Assembly (NCBI GenBank): GCA_964195995.1
Contig: CAXMQS010000001.1
Span: 45,467 to 109,466, forward strand
DNA: 64,000 nucleotides
Source of the DNA: CAXMQS01 sp964195995
GTDB lineage: Bacteria > Actinomycetota > Acidimicrobiia > Spongiisociales > JAOTWH01
Direction of reading: 5' to 3'
A model generated the notes under the pieces. It was not told the DNA's origin. It saw only the letters and a list, made by a program, of their open reading frames with translations, and did no database searches. The translations under genes were made by a program, and so were the position numbers. This document shows, one piece after another, positions 50,982 through 59,265 of this stretch. How positions within the stretch are numbered: the stretch's first letter is position 1; the number at the start of each line of letters is the position of its first letter.

Positions 50982-51045
50982 TCGGAGTCAAGGATAGGAA
51001 CTAGGGCCCCAAGTAGGCTGTCTGCGTTGTCAGGTAGGGAGAGCT

Positions 51046-51597
51046 ATGCGTATCCATAAGAAGGAAGACGGCGCCGCCCTCGTGGAGTTCGCCATCGTTG
51101 CCACCATCCTCTTCACTCTTCTTTTCGGCATCATCGAGTTCGGTCTGGCATTTCGCGACTGGCTCAGCGTCACCAGCTCGACCCGTGAGGGAGCTCGAGT
51201 GGCATCGGCGGCCGGGAACGAGAAAGAGGCTGACTGTTTCATTCTCGACGCCATGACGGGACCTCTGTTGGCGGTCCCGATTGACAACCTCTCCAACAAC
51301 TTCAGAGTGACCATCTTCAAGGCCGATGCCAACGGCGGTATCGAGGGGCCCAAGCAGGTCTACATACCGGATCCCGGATCGATAGCGGCCAATCCGTTCC
51401 TATGCCATTCCAATTGGGACCAGCTCGAGAACGGCTACCCGCCAGAGGACCGCTCGGTCGTCGCCGACGACCTGGACACCATCGGCGTTCGCATTGCCTT
51501 CACGCATGTGTGGGTCACGGGAATCATCCCGGGTAACCCCGACTGGACTGACGACGCCGTCATGCGGATAGAGCCCAGATCGTTCGCAGGCGCATGA
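51046..51597 (+). CDS. TadE-like pseudopilin
   Basis: 183-aa protein of the TadE family. The N-terminus has a short basic leader, a processing-site-like KKEDGAALVEFAIV, and one long hydrophobic helix (residues about 11-34) ending in FGLAFRDWLSV. The remaining domain (about 140 residues) contains two cysteines and is presumably extracytoplasmic. TadE and TadG are minor pseudopilins of the Tad (Flp) pilus apparatus, cut by the TadV/CpaA prepilin peptidase, which is not in this window. ATG 51046 follows AGGGAG. It overlaps the next gene by 4 bp. Confidence 0.88.
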   Translation: MRIHKKEDGAALVEFAIVATILFTLLFGIIEFGLAFRDWLSVTSSTREGARVASAAGNEKEADCFILDAMTGPLLAVPIDNLSNNFRVTIFKADANGGIEGPKQVYIPDPGSIAANPFLCHSNWDQLENGYPPEDRSVVADDLDTIGVRIAFTHVWVTGIIPGNPDWTDDAVMRIEPRSFAGA

Positions 51598-53480
51598 CCC
51601 TGCGCGATCGTCTTCGTTCCGAAGAAGCTGGGGCCGTCTACGTGCTGATGGTTCTCTCGATCTTCGTGCTGATGGCCATGTCGGCCTTCGCCATCGATCT
51701 CGGCTGGATATTCCTCAACAAATCACGGGCCCAGCGAGCCGCCGACTCCGCCGCCCTGGCCGGGGTGACGGCGCTCCCCGCCGAGCCAGACACCGCGATC
51801 ACCACGGCCCATGAACTCGCCAGGATCAACGGCTACGACGATGCTGACGCCAACATCGTCGTCACACCGGCCCCCACCGCGGACAATGAGCTGCGCGTGC
51901 AGATCGACGACGAGGTCCCCACATTCTTCATGCGGGTCTTCGGGATCGACAGCGTTCACATCGATGTTGTCGCCAAGGCCCGATATATCTCATCGGTACG
52001 GCTCGGCAACCCTGACAACATTTTCGGGCCCCAGCCGGGGACTCCAGGCCAGAACTTCGCAGACGTCGGTTTCTGGCCGGCGATCACCTTCCAGTACGAC
52101 GAGAAGGCCAATGGCGACGCCTATGCCACCAGGTGCACGTCGAGGGGAACCGGTGCGCGATTCGGCATTGGCTGCAACAACGCCACCGACAACCTGGAGT
52201 GGTACGGGGAGCCCGATGGTGAGCCGGACGGCTATTGGTATGGCATCGAGGTGCCAACGGGCACCACGAACCTCTCCGTCGACGTCTATGACGCTGGTTA
52301 CGGCCAGGGGGGCCAACCTGTCGACGATCAGTTCTTCCCGAGTGAGAATTCGAGCACCTTCGGCCAGTCCAACGAGCGCCAGCGCCTCGTCCTCACCAAC
52401 GCCGCTCCTGGCCTCTCCAACTACACGATCTCTCTTGATGGAGCCACAACCCTGCCGATTCCTATCTCCGTGGTGCCGGACAACGGCGCGTTGCTCGAGG
52501 CTGAGTTGGAGGCTGCACCCAACACCGTCAGTGGCGTCGTGATAGACGCCGGGACCATGGTGGAGGACCCGGTTGGCGGCAACTTCGCCTACACATTTGA
52601 GATCACAAACCCGGCAACGACGGACTTCTCGGTTGCAACCTGCGATGCCACCGCCTTGGTGGCACTTGATCCCTTCAATCCGGCAACGTGCTCGGTCACC
52701 ACTATCACCAACGGCGGCCGGACGCCGGCTGCGCCGACAACCTTCCGGTTGCATGAGCCGGACGCCACGCCTTTCGACCCCAGGGACAACGAACCGCAAG
52801 CTGGTTGCGAGCTCGTTGCAGGCGACGAGGCCGGTGCCGGAACCAACTACGCCTGGACCAATCTGTGCTTCATCGCCAACCCGACGCCCGGCGTCTACCC
52901 GCTGCGGATCTTCGCCGGCGCCGGACGAAGCTGGAACGAGTTCTCGTTGCGCGCCAACGGAACCGGTGGCGCCGTGAAGCTGTTCGCCATCGAGGACCTC
53001 TCCATCGCCAGCCGGATCGAGGCGGGCAACACGTTGTTCTATCTCGCAGAAGTAGACGAGCAGTATCGCGGCCTCAACTTCGTCGTTGAGCTGTTCGATC
53101 CCGGCGATGTCGCTAGCGGCACCAGCTCGATCTCCATCGTCGGACCCGATGGGAACATCTGGAACCAGGGATGCCAGATCAGGGCCGATCGCAACTCGGT
53201 AGACAGGCCTTCTTACCCCGAGGCGGTCGCTTCACCTGCTGCGAATTGCACGCTGGACACCACCAGAGGCAGTGGCTTTGGCGATGGGTTTCAGGCTGAC
53301 TGGGTGAAGTTCACCATCCCCCTTCCCGGCACCTACTCATGCCCCACTGATGCGTCGGGCGATCCGTTCTGTTGGTGGCAGGTGCTGTACAACTATCCCG
53401 GCCAGGCCCAAGAGCGCACGACCTGGAGGGCCTCGGTTGAGGGAAGCCAGGTTGCACTGGTCTTCGAGCCCGAGCCTTAA
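51594..53480 (+). CDS. Large TadG-like protein (Flp pilus assembly)
   Basis: 628-aa protein. Residues 1-135 are a TadG-type module: EEAGAVYVLMVLSIFVLMAMSAFAIDLG, with helix and the following RAQRAADSAALAGVTAL, which is diagnostic of putative Flp pilus-assembly TadG/TadE-like proteins. The rest (about 136-628) is a Cys- and Asp-rich, beta-type extracytoplasmic region that is much longer than usual, with motifs such as GVYPLRIFAGAGRSWNEFSL and PGTYSCPTDASGDPFCWW. The extension could be a surface or adhesion domain. ATG 51594 overlaps the tadE stop (ATGA). Confidence 0.85.
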   Translation: MTLRDRLRSEEAGAVYVLMVLSIFVLMAMSAFAIDLGWIFLNKSRAQRAADSAALAGVTALPAEPDTAITTAHELARINGYDDADANIVVTPAPTADNELRVQIDDEVPTFFMRVFGIDSVHIDVVAKARYISSVRLGNPDNIFGPQPGTPGQNFADVGFWPAITFQYDEKANGDAYATRCTSRGTGARFGIGCNNATDNLEWYGEPDGEPDGYWYGIEVPTGTTNLSVDVYDAGYGQGGQPVDDQFFPSENSSTFGQSNERQRLVLTNAAPGLSNYTISLDGATTLPIPISVVPDNGALLEAELEAAPNTVSGVVIDAGTMVEDPVGGNFAYTFEITNPATTDFSVATCDATALVALDPFNPATCSVTTITNGGRTPAAPTTFRLHEPDATPFDPRDNEPQAGCELVAGDEAGAGTNYAWTNLCFIANPTPGVYPLRIFAGAGRSWNEFSLRANGTGGAVKLFAIEDLSIASRIEAGNTLFYLAEVDEQYRGLNFVVELFDPGDVASGTSSISIVGPDGNIWNQGCQIRADRNSVDRPSYPEAVASPAANCTLDTTRGSGFGDGFQADWVKFTIPLPGTYSCPTDASGDPFCWWQVLYNYPGQAQERTTWRASVEGSQVALVFEPEP

Positions 53481-53485
53481 GGGAT

Positions 53486-53761
53486 ATGGGCCGGCTAGAG
53501 CGCCGCATCATGCGGCTCAACGACGACCTTGCCAAGCTGGCGAGCCAACGGGAGTTGGTTGCCGAGGAACTGCGATTTCACCGCCATCTCAACGATGATG
53601 CGCAGCGAGACGCCGCAGTCTCGGAACACCCCATGGACAGATCCGACGCCAGGGCGACCGGCGCGGACGTGGCTCGCTTCGAGCGTTCGCTTTCCGACCT
53701 TGACGAGCGACTCGATCGACTAGCTGCGCAGCGGGACAAACTGCTGGGGAAGCTCGCTTAG
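53486..53761 (+). CDS. Small coiled-coil protein
   Basis: 91-aa soluble protein, mostly heptad-like: MGRLERRIMRLNDDLAKLAS, then a Ser/Asp/Ala linker, and FERSLSDLDERLDRLAAQRDKLLGKLA. This suggests two antiparallel helices. No cysteines, no membrane segment. It begins 5 bp after the TadG-like gene and ends 21 bp before polA, so it is probably in the same transcript. I do not recognise a family; a role in pilus assembly or an accessory role to polA is only a guess. Confidence 0.65.
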   Translation: MGRLERRIMRLNDDLAKLASQRELVAEELRFHRHLNDDAQRDAAVSEHPMDRSDARATGADVARFERSLSDLDERLDRLAAQRDKLLGKLA

Positions 53762-53782
53762 TCCCGGCCATACCATGGCGCC

Positions 53783-56398
53783 GTGCGCAAGCTGGTGCTG
53801 CTCGACGGTCATAGCCTCTCCTACCGGGCCTTCTATGCCCTGCCCACCGACCTGGCTACGCCATCGGGGCAGGTAACCAACGCCGCTTACGGGTTCACAT
53901 CGATGATCATTCGGCTATTCGCTGATGAAGAGCCGGACGCGGCGGCGGTTGCCTGGGACCTACCCGGCAAGACGTTCCGCTCAGAGGCTTACGTTGAGTA
54001 CAAGGCTCAGCGCGAGGCGGCCCCCGACATATTCAGCAGTCAGCTTCCCCTAATCCGCGAAGTGGCAGACGCCCTGCGGATTCCCCAATTCAGCGCCCCC
54101 GGGTTCGAGGCGGATGATGTCATCGCCACCATCGCCAAGAGGGTGGCAGCAGAGGGTTGGGAAGTTTTGGTCGTTACCGGCGATAGGGATGCATTCCAGC
54201 TGATCGGCGATGGCATCAGAGTCATGTACACGCGTCGCGGCATCACGGACACAGTTAACGCCACCGCCGACTGGGTGCAGGAGCGCTACGGCATCCTGCC
54301 CTCCCAATACGTTGACTACGCCGCACTGCGAGGAGATCCTTCCGACAACCTTCCCGGAGTCCCCGGGGTAGGGGAGAAGACCGCCGGCAAACTGATCTCC
54401 GGCTATGGGTCGATCGAAGGGATTTACGAGCACATAGAGGACCACTCCCCGAAGCTGCGAGAGAACCTCGAAGCCTCGAAGGACCAGGTGTTCCTCAACA
54501 GGACCTTGTCGGTGCTGCGTGATGACACACCCGTCGACGCCACCGCGGACGATCTGATCCTCGAGCCATGGGATCCGGCCAAGGTCAAGGAAGTGTTCGA
54601 TGGGTTGGCGTTTCGCAGTCTGTGGGACCGCCTGGTCGAGCTGGGCGGTTCTGCCGTCGCTGAGGCCTCGGAGATGCTCGACGTTGCGGTGGCTACCGAG
54701 CTCGACCCCAAGAGGATCGCCAAGCTCATCGCGGTCGACGGCGCGCTGGCACCGCTGTGGGAAGGAGAGGCGCTGGCAGGCATCGCCGTAACGGCCGAGG
54801 AGGGAGCGCTCTTCGTTCCCACCGAGGCCCTCGATGCCATGTTGCCGGCGCTTGCGGATCCATCGATTCCCAAAGTGGTCCACGACGCCAAGCCGCTGAC
54901 CCGAGCCCTGCTTCGCCAGGGTGCCGACCTCAAGGGAGTTGTCTTTGATACCGCCCTCGCCGCTTACCTCATCAATCCGGCGGAGCGGGCGCCATCGCTC
55001 ACCGACCTTGCGGAGTCCATCCTCGAAGTAGCGATCGGTGAGAACGCCGAGTCGGTGGCTGCCCCACAAGGAACGCTCGACTTCGACGCCATCGGGCTGG
55101 ACCTGGAGACGGCGGGCCGCTCGGCGGTAGCGACGAGGTTGCTGGTGAAGCCACTGTCCGAGCGGATGGAGGCAAGGGGTGGGTCTGGCCTCTACGCCGA
55201 CGTAGAGCTGCCGCTGGTGCGGGTGCTGGCGCGGATGGAGGCAACCGGCATCGAGGTAGACAAGCCCTATCTCGAAGGGCTCGGTGCAGACCTGAGAGAG
55301 CGCCTCGGCGCCCTTGAGAAGCAGATCCACGACGACGCCGGCGTCCCGTTCAACATCAATTCGACTCTTCAGCTGAGAGAGGTGCTGTTCGAGACACTCG
55401 AACTGCCCGTTCTCAAGAAGACGCCGAAAGGCGTGCCGTCTACGGACGCCTCGGTGCTGCTGAAGCTCGCAGAAGAGCATCCGATCGTCGAGCGTTTGCT
55501 CGACTATCGAGAACTCGAGAAGCTGCGGTCGACGTACGTCGATGGCCTGTTGCCACTCATCGAATCCGACGGCAGGGTCCACGCCCGCTTCAACCAGATG
55601 GCTGCGGCTACCGGCAGGCTTTCGTCCGAGAGTCCCAACCTGCAGAACATCCCGGTGCGATCTGCCGAGGGGATGACCATTCGACGGGCCTTCGTTGCCG
55701 CCGAAGGTGCAACCTTCGTCGTTGCCGACTACAGCCAGATAGAGCTTCGCATCCTGGCCCACATCAGCAGTGACGCTGGGCTGATTGCGGCGTTCGGAAA
55801 CGATGAGGACGTGCACACCACCACCGCCGCCAGGGTCTTTGATACGGATGACGTCACTCCGGAAATGCGCCGCATGGCCAAGGTCATCAACTTCGGACTG
55901 CTGTACGGGATGGAGGCATACGGCCTGGCGCAGCGTCTCGAGATCGACAAGGACGAGGCGCAGCAACACATGGATGCCTACTTCGGTCAGTTCCCCGGCG
56001 TTCGCAGTTTCATGGATGGAATAGTGGAGGAGGCGCGGAGTTCTGGATTCACGACGACGATCCTCGGAAGGCGTCGCTACCTGCCCGAGCTGGCGAGCGG
56101 GAACTTCCGCGAGCGGCAGATGGGAGAGCGCATGGCGCTGAATGCTCCGATCCAGGGTTCGGCAGCCGACATCATCAAGAAAGCAATGGTCGAACTCGAT
56201 GCCGAGCTCGAGACGCGTAACGACGGTTCGGCTTTGCTGCTGCAGATCCACGACGAACTTGTGCTCGAAGTGCCCGAGCCCACAGCGGCCGAGGCCACCG
56301 ATCTTGTGCGCACGACGATGGAGGGCATCGTCGAGTTGAACGTCCCTTTGCGGGTTTCGACTTCGGTTGGTAAGAACCTCGCCGAAACGAAATCCTGA
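53783..56398 (+). CDS. polA: DNA polymerase I
   Basis: 871-aa repair and Okazaki-processing polymerase. The 5'-3' exonuclease domain (residues 1-290) starts LVLLDGHSLSYRAFYAL and has GFEADDVIATIAK and GDPSDNLPGVPGVGEKTA. The middle domain (about 295-470) has lost the metal-binding acidic motifs of a 3'-5' exonuclease, as in many Gram-positive PolA. The polymerase domain has NLQNIPVRS, motif A VADYSQIELRILAHIS (about residue 646), motif B RRMAKVINFGLLYGM and motif C QIHDELVLEVP (about 820). GTG 53783. Cytoplasmic. It separates tadE/tadG from the rest of the tad genes. Confidence 0.96.
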   Translation: MRKLVLLDGHSLSYRAFYALPTDLATPSGQVTNAAYGFTSMIIRLFADEEPDAAAVAWDLPGKTFRSEAYVEYKAQREAAPDIFSSQLPLIREVADALRIPQFSAPGFEADDVIATIAKRVAAEGWEVLVVTGDRDAFQLIGDGIRVMYTRRGITDTVNATADWVQERYGILPSQYVDYAALRGDPSDNLPGVPGVGEKTAGKLISGYGSIEGIYEHIEDHSPKLRENLEASKDQVFLNRTLSVLRDDTPVDATADDLILEPWDPAKVKEVFDGLAFRSLWDRLVELGGSAVAEASEMLDVAVATELDPKRIAKLIAVDGALAPLWEGEALAGIAVTAEEGALFVPTEALDAMLPALADPSIPKVVHDAKPLTRALLRQGADLKGVVFDTALAAYLINPAERAPSLTDLAESILEVAIGENAESVAAPQGTLDFDAIGLDLETAGRSAVATRLLVKPLSERMEARGGSGLYADVELPLVRVLARMEATGIEVDKPYLEGLGADLRERLGALEKQIHDDAGVPFNINSTLQLREVLFETLELPVLKKTPKGVPSTDASVLLKLAEEHPIVERLLDYRELEKLRSTYVDGLLPLIESDGRVHARFNQMAAATGRLSSESPNLQNIPVRSAEGMTIRRAFVAAEGATFVVADYSQIELRILAHISSDAGLIAAFGNDEDVHTTTAARVFDTDDVTPEMRRMAKVINFGLLYGMEAYGLAQRLEIDKDEAQQHMDAYFGQFPGVRSFMDGIVEEARSSGFTTTILGRRRYLPELASGNFRERQMGERMALNAPIQGSAADIIKKAMVELDAELETRNDGSALLLQIHDELVLEVPEPTAAEATDLVRTTMEGIVELNVPLRVSTSVGKNLAETKS

Positions 56399-56435
56399 TA
56401 TGAGGCAACGCCGCTGCGTGCTACCATTGCCGCCG

Positions 56436-56454
56436 CCTACGGTTGATCCGTAGG
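56436..56454 (+). promoter_or_regulatory. Hairpin in the rpsA leader
   Basis: CCTACGG (56436-56442), loop TTGAT, CCGTAGG (56448-56454) form a perfect 7-bp stem 7 nt before the rpsA ATG. The only Shine-Dalgarno-like bases near the start (GTAGG) lie in its 3' arm. Leader structures of rpsA are known to mediate S1 autoregulation in enterobacteria; whether this hairpin does the same here is inference. The gap from polA (56399-56461) is too short to decide on a separate promoter. Confidence 0.5.
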
Positions 56455-56461
56455 TACTTAC

Positions 56462-58132
56462 ATGACTCCTGATACCGAATCTGCCATCGACCGCGCCGCC
56501 ACGCCTGAGGGGACGGAACCCGAGACTTCTGTCGCGGGATCCCAGGAACCGGCGGCTGCGCCAGAACAGGCCCCCGCCGAGCCAGCGGCCGAAGCTGCCT
56601 CGGAGCCACCACCAGCAGCCGACCCCGAAGTAGTGGCCCCTGACGCAGAAGCTGCCCCGGAGCCACCACCAGCAGCCGACCCCGAAGTAGTGGCCCCTGA
56701 GACAGAAGCTGCAGCCGAGCAGCCAGAGCCCGCAGACCAACAGCCAGCAGCCGCAGCCGAGGTAGTGGCCCCTGAGGCAGAAGCTGCAGCCGAGCAGCCA
56801 GCAGCCGCCGTGGGCGATGCGGAAGACGAGAAGAAAGAAGAGGAGGCTCCTGTTCGCAGGATCCGGGAGCCCAAACTCATCAAGGCACCTGACGTCGGCG
56901 ACATCCCGGACGACATCGGGCCCGAGGACTTCGCGGCCGCCGTCGAGCGGACCGTGGTCGAGTTCAGCGACGGCGATCTTGTCGAGGGCGTGGTCGTCCG
57001 AATCGATCCGGACGAAGTTCTCGTCGACGTCGGCTACAAGTCCGAGGGTGTCATTCCCCTGAAGGAACTGTCGATTCGCAAAGATGTCGACCCGAACGAA
57101 ATCGCCAAGGTTGGAGAGCGCATCGAGGCCTTGGTTCTTCAGAAGGAGGACCAGGACGGGCGGCTCATCCTTTCCAAGAAGCGTGCGCAGTACGAGCGAG
57201 CCTGGGGTCAGATCGAAGGCGTCATGAACGAGGGTGGCACGGTCACCGGCCGAGTCATCGAGGTTGTCAAGGGAGGGCTGATCGTCGACATCGGCCTCCG
57301 TGGCTTCCTGCCTGCCTCGCTGGTCGATCTCCGCCGTGTTCGTGATCTGCAGCCCTTCATCGGCCAGGACCTCGAAGCGAAGGTCATCGAGCTCGATAAG
57401 AACCGAAACAACGTTGTTCTGTCGCGTCGTGCCCACCTCGAGGAGGCACAGGCCGAGGAGCGCCATGCCTTCCTCGACGATCTCGGCCCCGGAGAAGTTC
57501 GGCCTGGCGTCGTGTCGTCCGTCGTGAACTTCGGCGCCTTCGTTGACCTCGGAGGCATGGACGGCCTCGTCCACGTGTCCGAGCTCTCGTGGGAGCACGT
57601 CAGCCATCCGTCGGAAGTCGTTTCCGTTGGCGACGAGGTTCAGGTCAAGGTTCTCGAGGTTGATCGTGACCGCGAGCGCATCTCGCTGTCTGTGCGCCAA
57701 ACCCGCGAGGACCCGTGGCAAGCCTTCTCCGACAACAATGAGCTCGGCGCCGTCGTCGAAGGCAAGGTCACCAAGACCGTGCCATTCGGCGCTTTTGTCT
57801 CAGTCAACGAAGGCGTCGAGGGGCTGGTTCATGTCTCCGAGATCGCCAGTCATCACGTGGAGAGTCCCGAGCTCGAACTGTCGGTCGGCCAGGCCGTCAT
57901 GGTCAAGATCACCGAGATCGACGTCGATCGGCGCCGTGTCAGCCTTTCGATCAAGCAAGCATCGCCCGATTGGCAAGAGCGGCCGGCACCGGAAGCGCCG
58001 GAGCGCAAGAGCAAGGTGCGCGAGTTCGAACGTGAAGACGCCGACGAACCGGTCGAGCCCTCATTCAGCGCCGATGCCTCGCTCGAGGCCATCCTCCAGG
58101 AGCTCAAGGAAAAGGGAATCGGTCGCAAGTAG
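56462..58132 (+). CDS. rpsA: 30S ribosomal protein S1
   Basis: 556-aa S1 protein with four S1 (OB-fold) repeats at about residues 176-245, 258-330, 344-415 and 430-500, each with the GxVxxVxxxGAFVDL-type core (for example VSSVVNFGAFVDLGGMDGLV). It brings messenger RNA to the 30S subunit. The first 130 residues are an extension of Ala, Glu and Pro (PPPAADPEVVAPD repeated), then a Lys/Glu patch and the start of the conserved part near IREPKLIKAPDVG. The C-terminal tail is charged. ATG 56462. The extension is longer than in most actinobacterial S1 proteins and carries tandem DNA repeats. Confidence 0.95.
   Translation: MTPDTESAIDRAATPEGTEPETSVAGSQEPAAAPEQAPAEPAAEAASEPPPAADPEVVAPDAEAAPEPPPAADPEVVAPETEAAAEQPEPADQQPAAAAEVVAPEAEAAAEQPAAAVGDAEDEKKEEEAPVRRIREPKLIKAPDVGDIPDDIGPEDFAAAVERTVVEFSDGDLVEGVVVRIDPDEVLVDVGYKSEGVIPLKELSIRKDVDPNEIAKVGERIEALVLQKEDQDGRLILSKKRAQYERAWGQIEGVMNEGGTVTGRVIEVVKGGLIVDIGLRGFLPASLVDLRRVRDLQPFIGQDLEAKVIELDKNRNNVVLSRRAHLEEAQAEERHAFLDDLGPGEVRPGVVSSVVNFGAFVDLGGMDGLVHVSELSWEHVSHPSEVVSVGDEVQVKVLEVDRDRERISLSVRQTREDPWQAFSDNNELGAVVEGKVTKTVPFGAFVSVNEGVEGLVHVSEIASHHVESPELELSVGQAVMVKITEIDVDRRRVSLSIKQASPDWQERPAPEAPERKSKVREFEREDADEPVEPSFSADASLEAILQELKEKGIGRK
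56601..56714 (+). repeat. 57-bp in-frame tandem repeat in rpsA
   Basis: Two consecutive 57-bp copies (56601-56657 and 56658-56714) encode 19 residues each, of the form EPPPAADPEVVAP followed by six acidic and Ala residues. The two are identical over the first 43 bases. A further partial copy (GTAGTGGCCCCTGA at about 56762) follows after a diverged spacer. The unit length is a multiple of three, so copy number changes keep the frame. Confidence 0.85.
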
Positions 58133-58263
58133 TTGGGTATGGCCCCGGTATTCTTCTCCGGTAGGCATTTCGAGCATCGTCGACATTTCCTGACGTCCTG
58201 ACAAAAGCACTACAACGCAGGTCGCTTTTGGCCGAAGGAATCAGGATTGACCAAGGAGCACGC

Positions 58264-59265
58264 GTGGGTAAAAGGACGATCGTCCTGGTAATTGCAGTCA
58301 TTCTGGGGGCTCTCGCAGCCTGGGGAATCTTCGCGTTCCTCACCAATGTCGAGGACGACGCTCGGGAGGGATTGAACGAAGTTGTCGTCTATCGCTCCAA
58401 TGAGTTCATCGATCGAGGAGCTGAGGGCAGCCTTGTCATCGGCTCGTTCGATCAGAGCACCGAGCTCGAAGAGCTGGTTCCGGACAACGCCATAACGAGC
58501 CCCGAACAGCTCCAGGACGTTCTGCAGAATCGCATCTCGCGTGGCCCCATCTCCAAGGGTCAGGTCGTCACCACTGACCTGTGGGCCGACGCTGAGGAGG
58601 AAGTTGCCAGCCTGTCTGAGCTCATCGAGCCGGGGAAGCAGGCCATCGTCGTTAGACCAGACGAGGTCAGGGCCGTTGGCGGCTTCGTCCGCGCGGGCGA
58701 CAACGTGAACATCATCGCTTCTGCAGAGTTGAGCCGTCAGGCGACCATCGATCTGCTCAGGTCCCCGATCGGCAGGGAGCTACTTGGATTGACGGAGCGC
58801 TTCGAGGAGTTTGAGCAGTTTCTCCGAGACAGGCAGCCAGAGGACACGACTCTTGAGGAAGAGCTGACCGAGGAGCAGATCGAGGAGGCGCTCGACGAAC
58901 TCGTCACCGCCCTCCCTGTGATCGTCCAGTTGAGCTTCACCGCCATGCAGGACGTCGAGGTCCTCGCCATTGGCTCAGTTGCCAGGGGCGGTCCCAGTGC
59001 CGAGGAAGTGGCCGACGAGGACGAGACCGTGATCGCGGGCGTGGAAGCAGTTGGCACCCAGCTGGTGACTCTCGAGGTTGGACCAGAGGATGCAGAGAAG
59101 GTCGTATTCATCTTTGACTTCTTGCGCCCATGGTTGACCCTGACATCATCGCAGGAGCCGTACGTCGAATACGCGACTTCCGGCATCGATATCGAGAGCC
59201 TCCTTGGTGACATCCTCGATCGCCGGACCCTCGAGATCCTCGGAGTGGGTCAGGAGACGTCGTGA
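58264..59265 (+). CDS. cpaB: Flp pilus assembly protein CpaB/RcpC
   Basis: 333-aa protein with an N-terminal transmembrane helix (about residues 4-24: TIVLVIAVILGALAAWGIF), then a SAF/beta-clip domain. RGPISKGQVVTTDLW and the GKQAIVVRPDEVRAVGGFVRAGDNVNII segment are the CpaB/RcpC signatures. An acidic insertion (TTLEEELTEEQIEEALDEL) follows. In Gram-positive Tad systems CpaB is thought to act at the cell envelope. GTG 58264 has AAGGAG 5-10 nt upstream; a TTG at 58228 would add 12 residues with no ribosome-binding site. The 131-bp gap after rpsA holds a stem CAAAAGC/GCTTTTG (58202-58230). Confidence 0.87.
   Translation: MGKRTIVLVIAVILGALAAWGIFAFLTNVEDDAREGLNEVVVYRSNEFIDRGAEGSLVIGSFDQSTELEELVPDNAITSPEQLQDVLQNRISRGPISKGQVVTTDLWADAEEEVASLSELIEPGKQAIVVRPDEVRAVGGFVRAGDNVNIIASAELSRQATIDLLRSPIGRELLGLTERFEEFEQFLRDRQPEDTTLEEELTEEQIEEALDELVTALPVIVQLSFTAMQDVEVLAIGSVARGGPSAEEVADEDETVIAGVEAVGTQLVTLEVGPEDAEKVVFIFDFLRPWLTLTSSQEPYVEYATSGIDIESLLGDILDRRTLEILGVGQETS

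Noticed and set aside
54050..57721. 1223-codon open frame on the minus strand across polA and rpsA
   Set aside because: It is antisense to two well-supported genes, has low-complexity Cys/Gly/His runs over the rpsA repeat region and no recognisable domain; a GC-bias shadow.
58133..58263. Cyclic-di-GMP (GEMM) riboswitch before the pilus genes
   Set aside because: CTCCGGTAGGCA resembles part of that motif, but the conserved GCAAACC segment and paired stems are missing; only a simple stem is seen.
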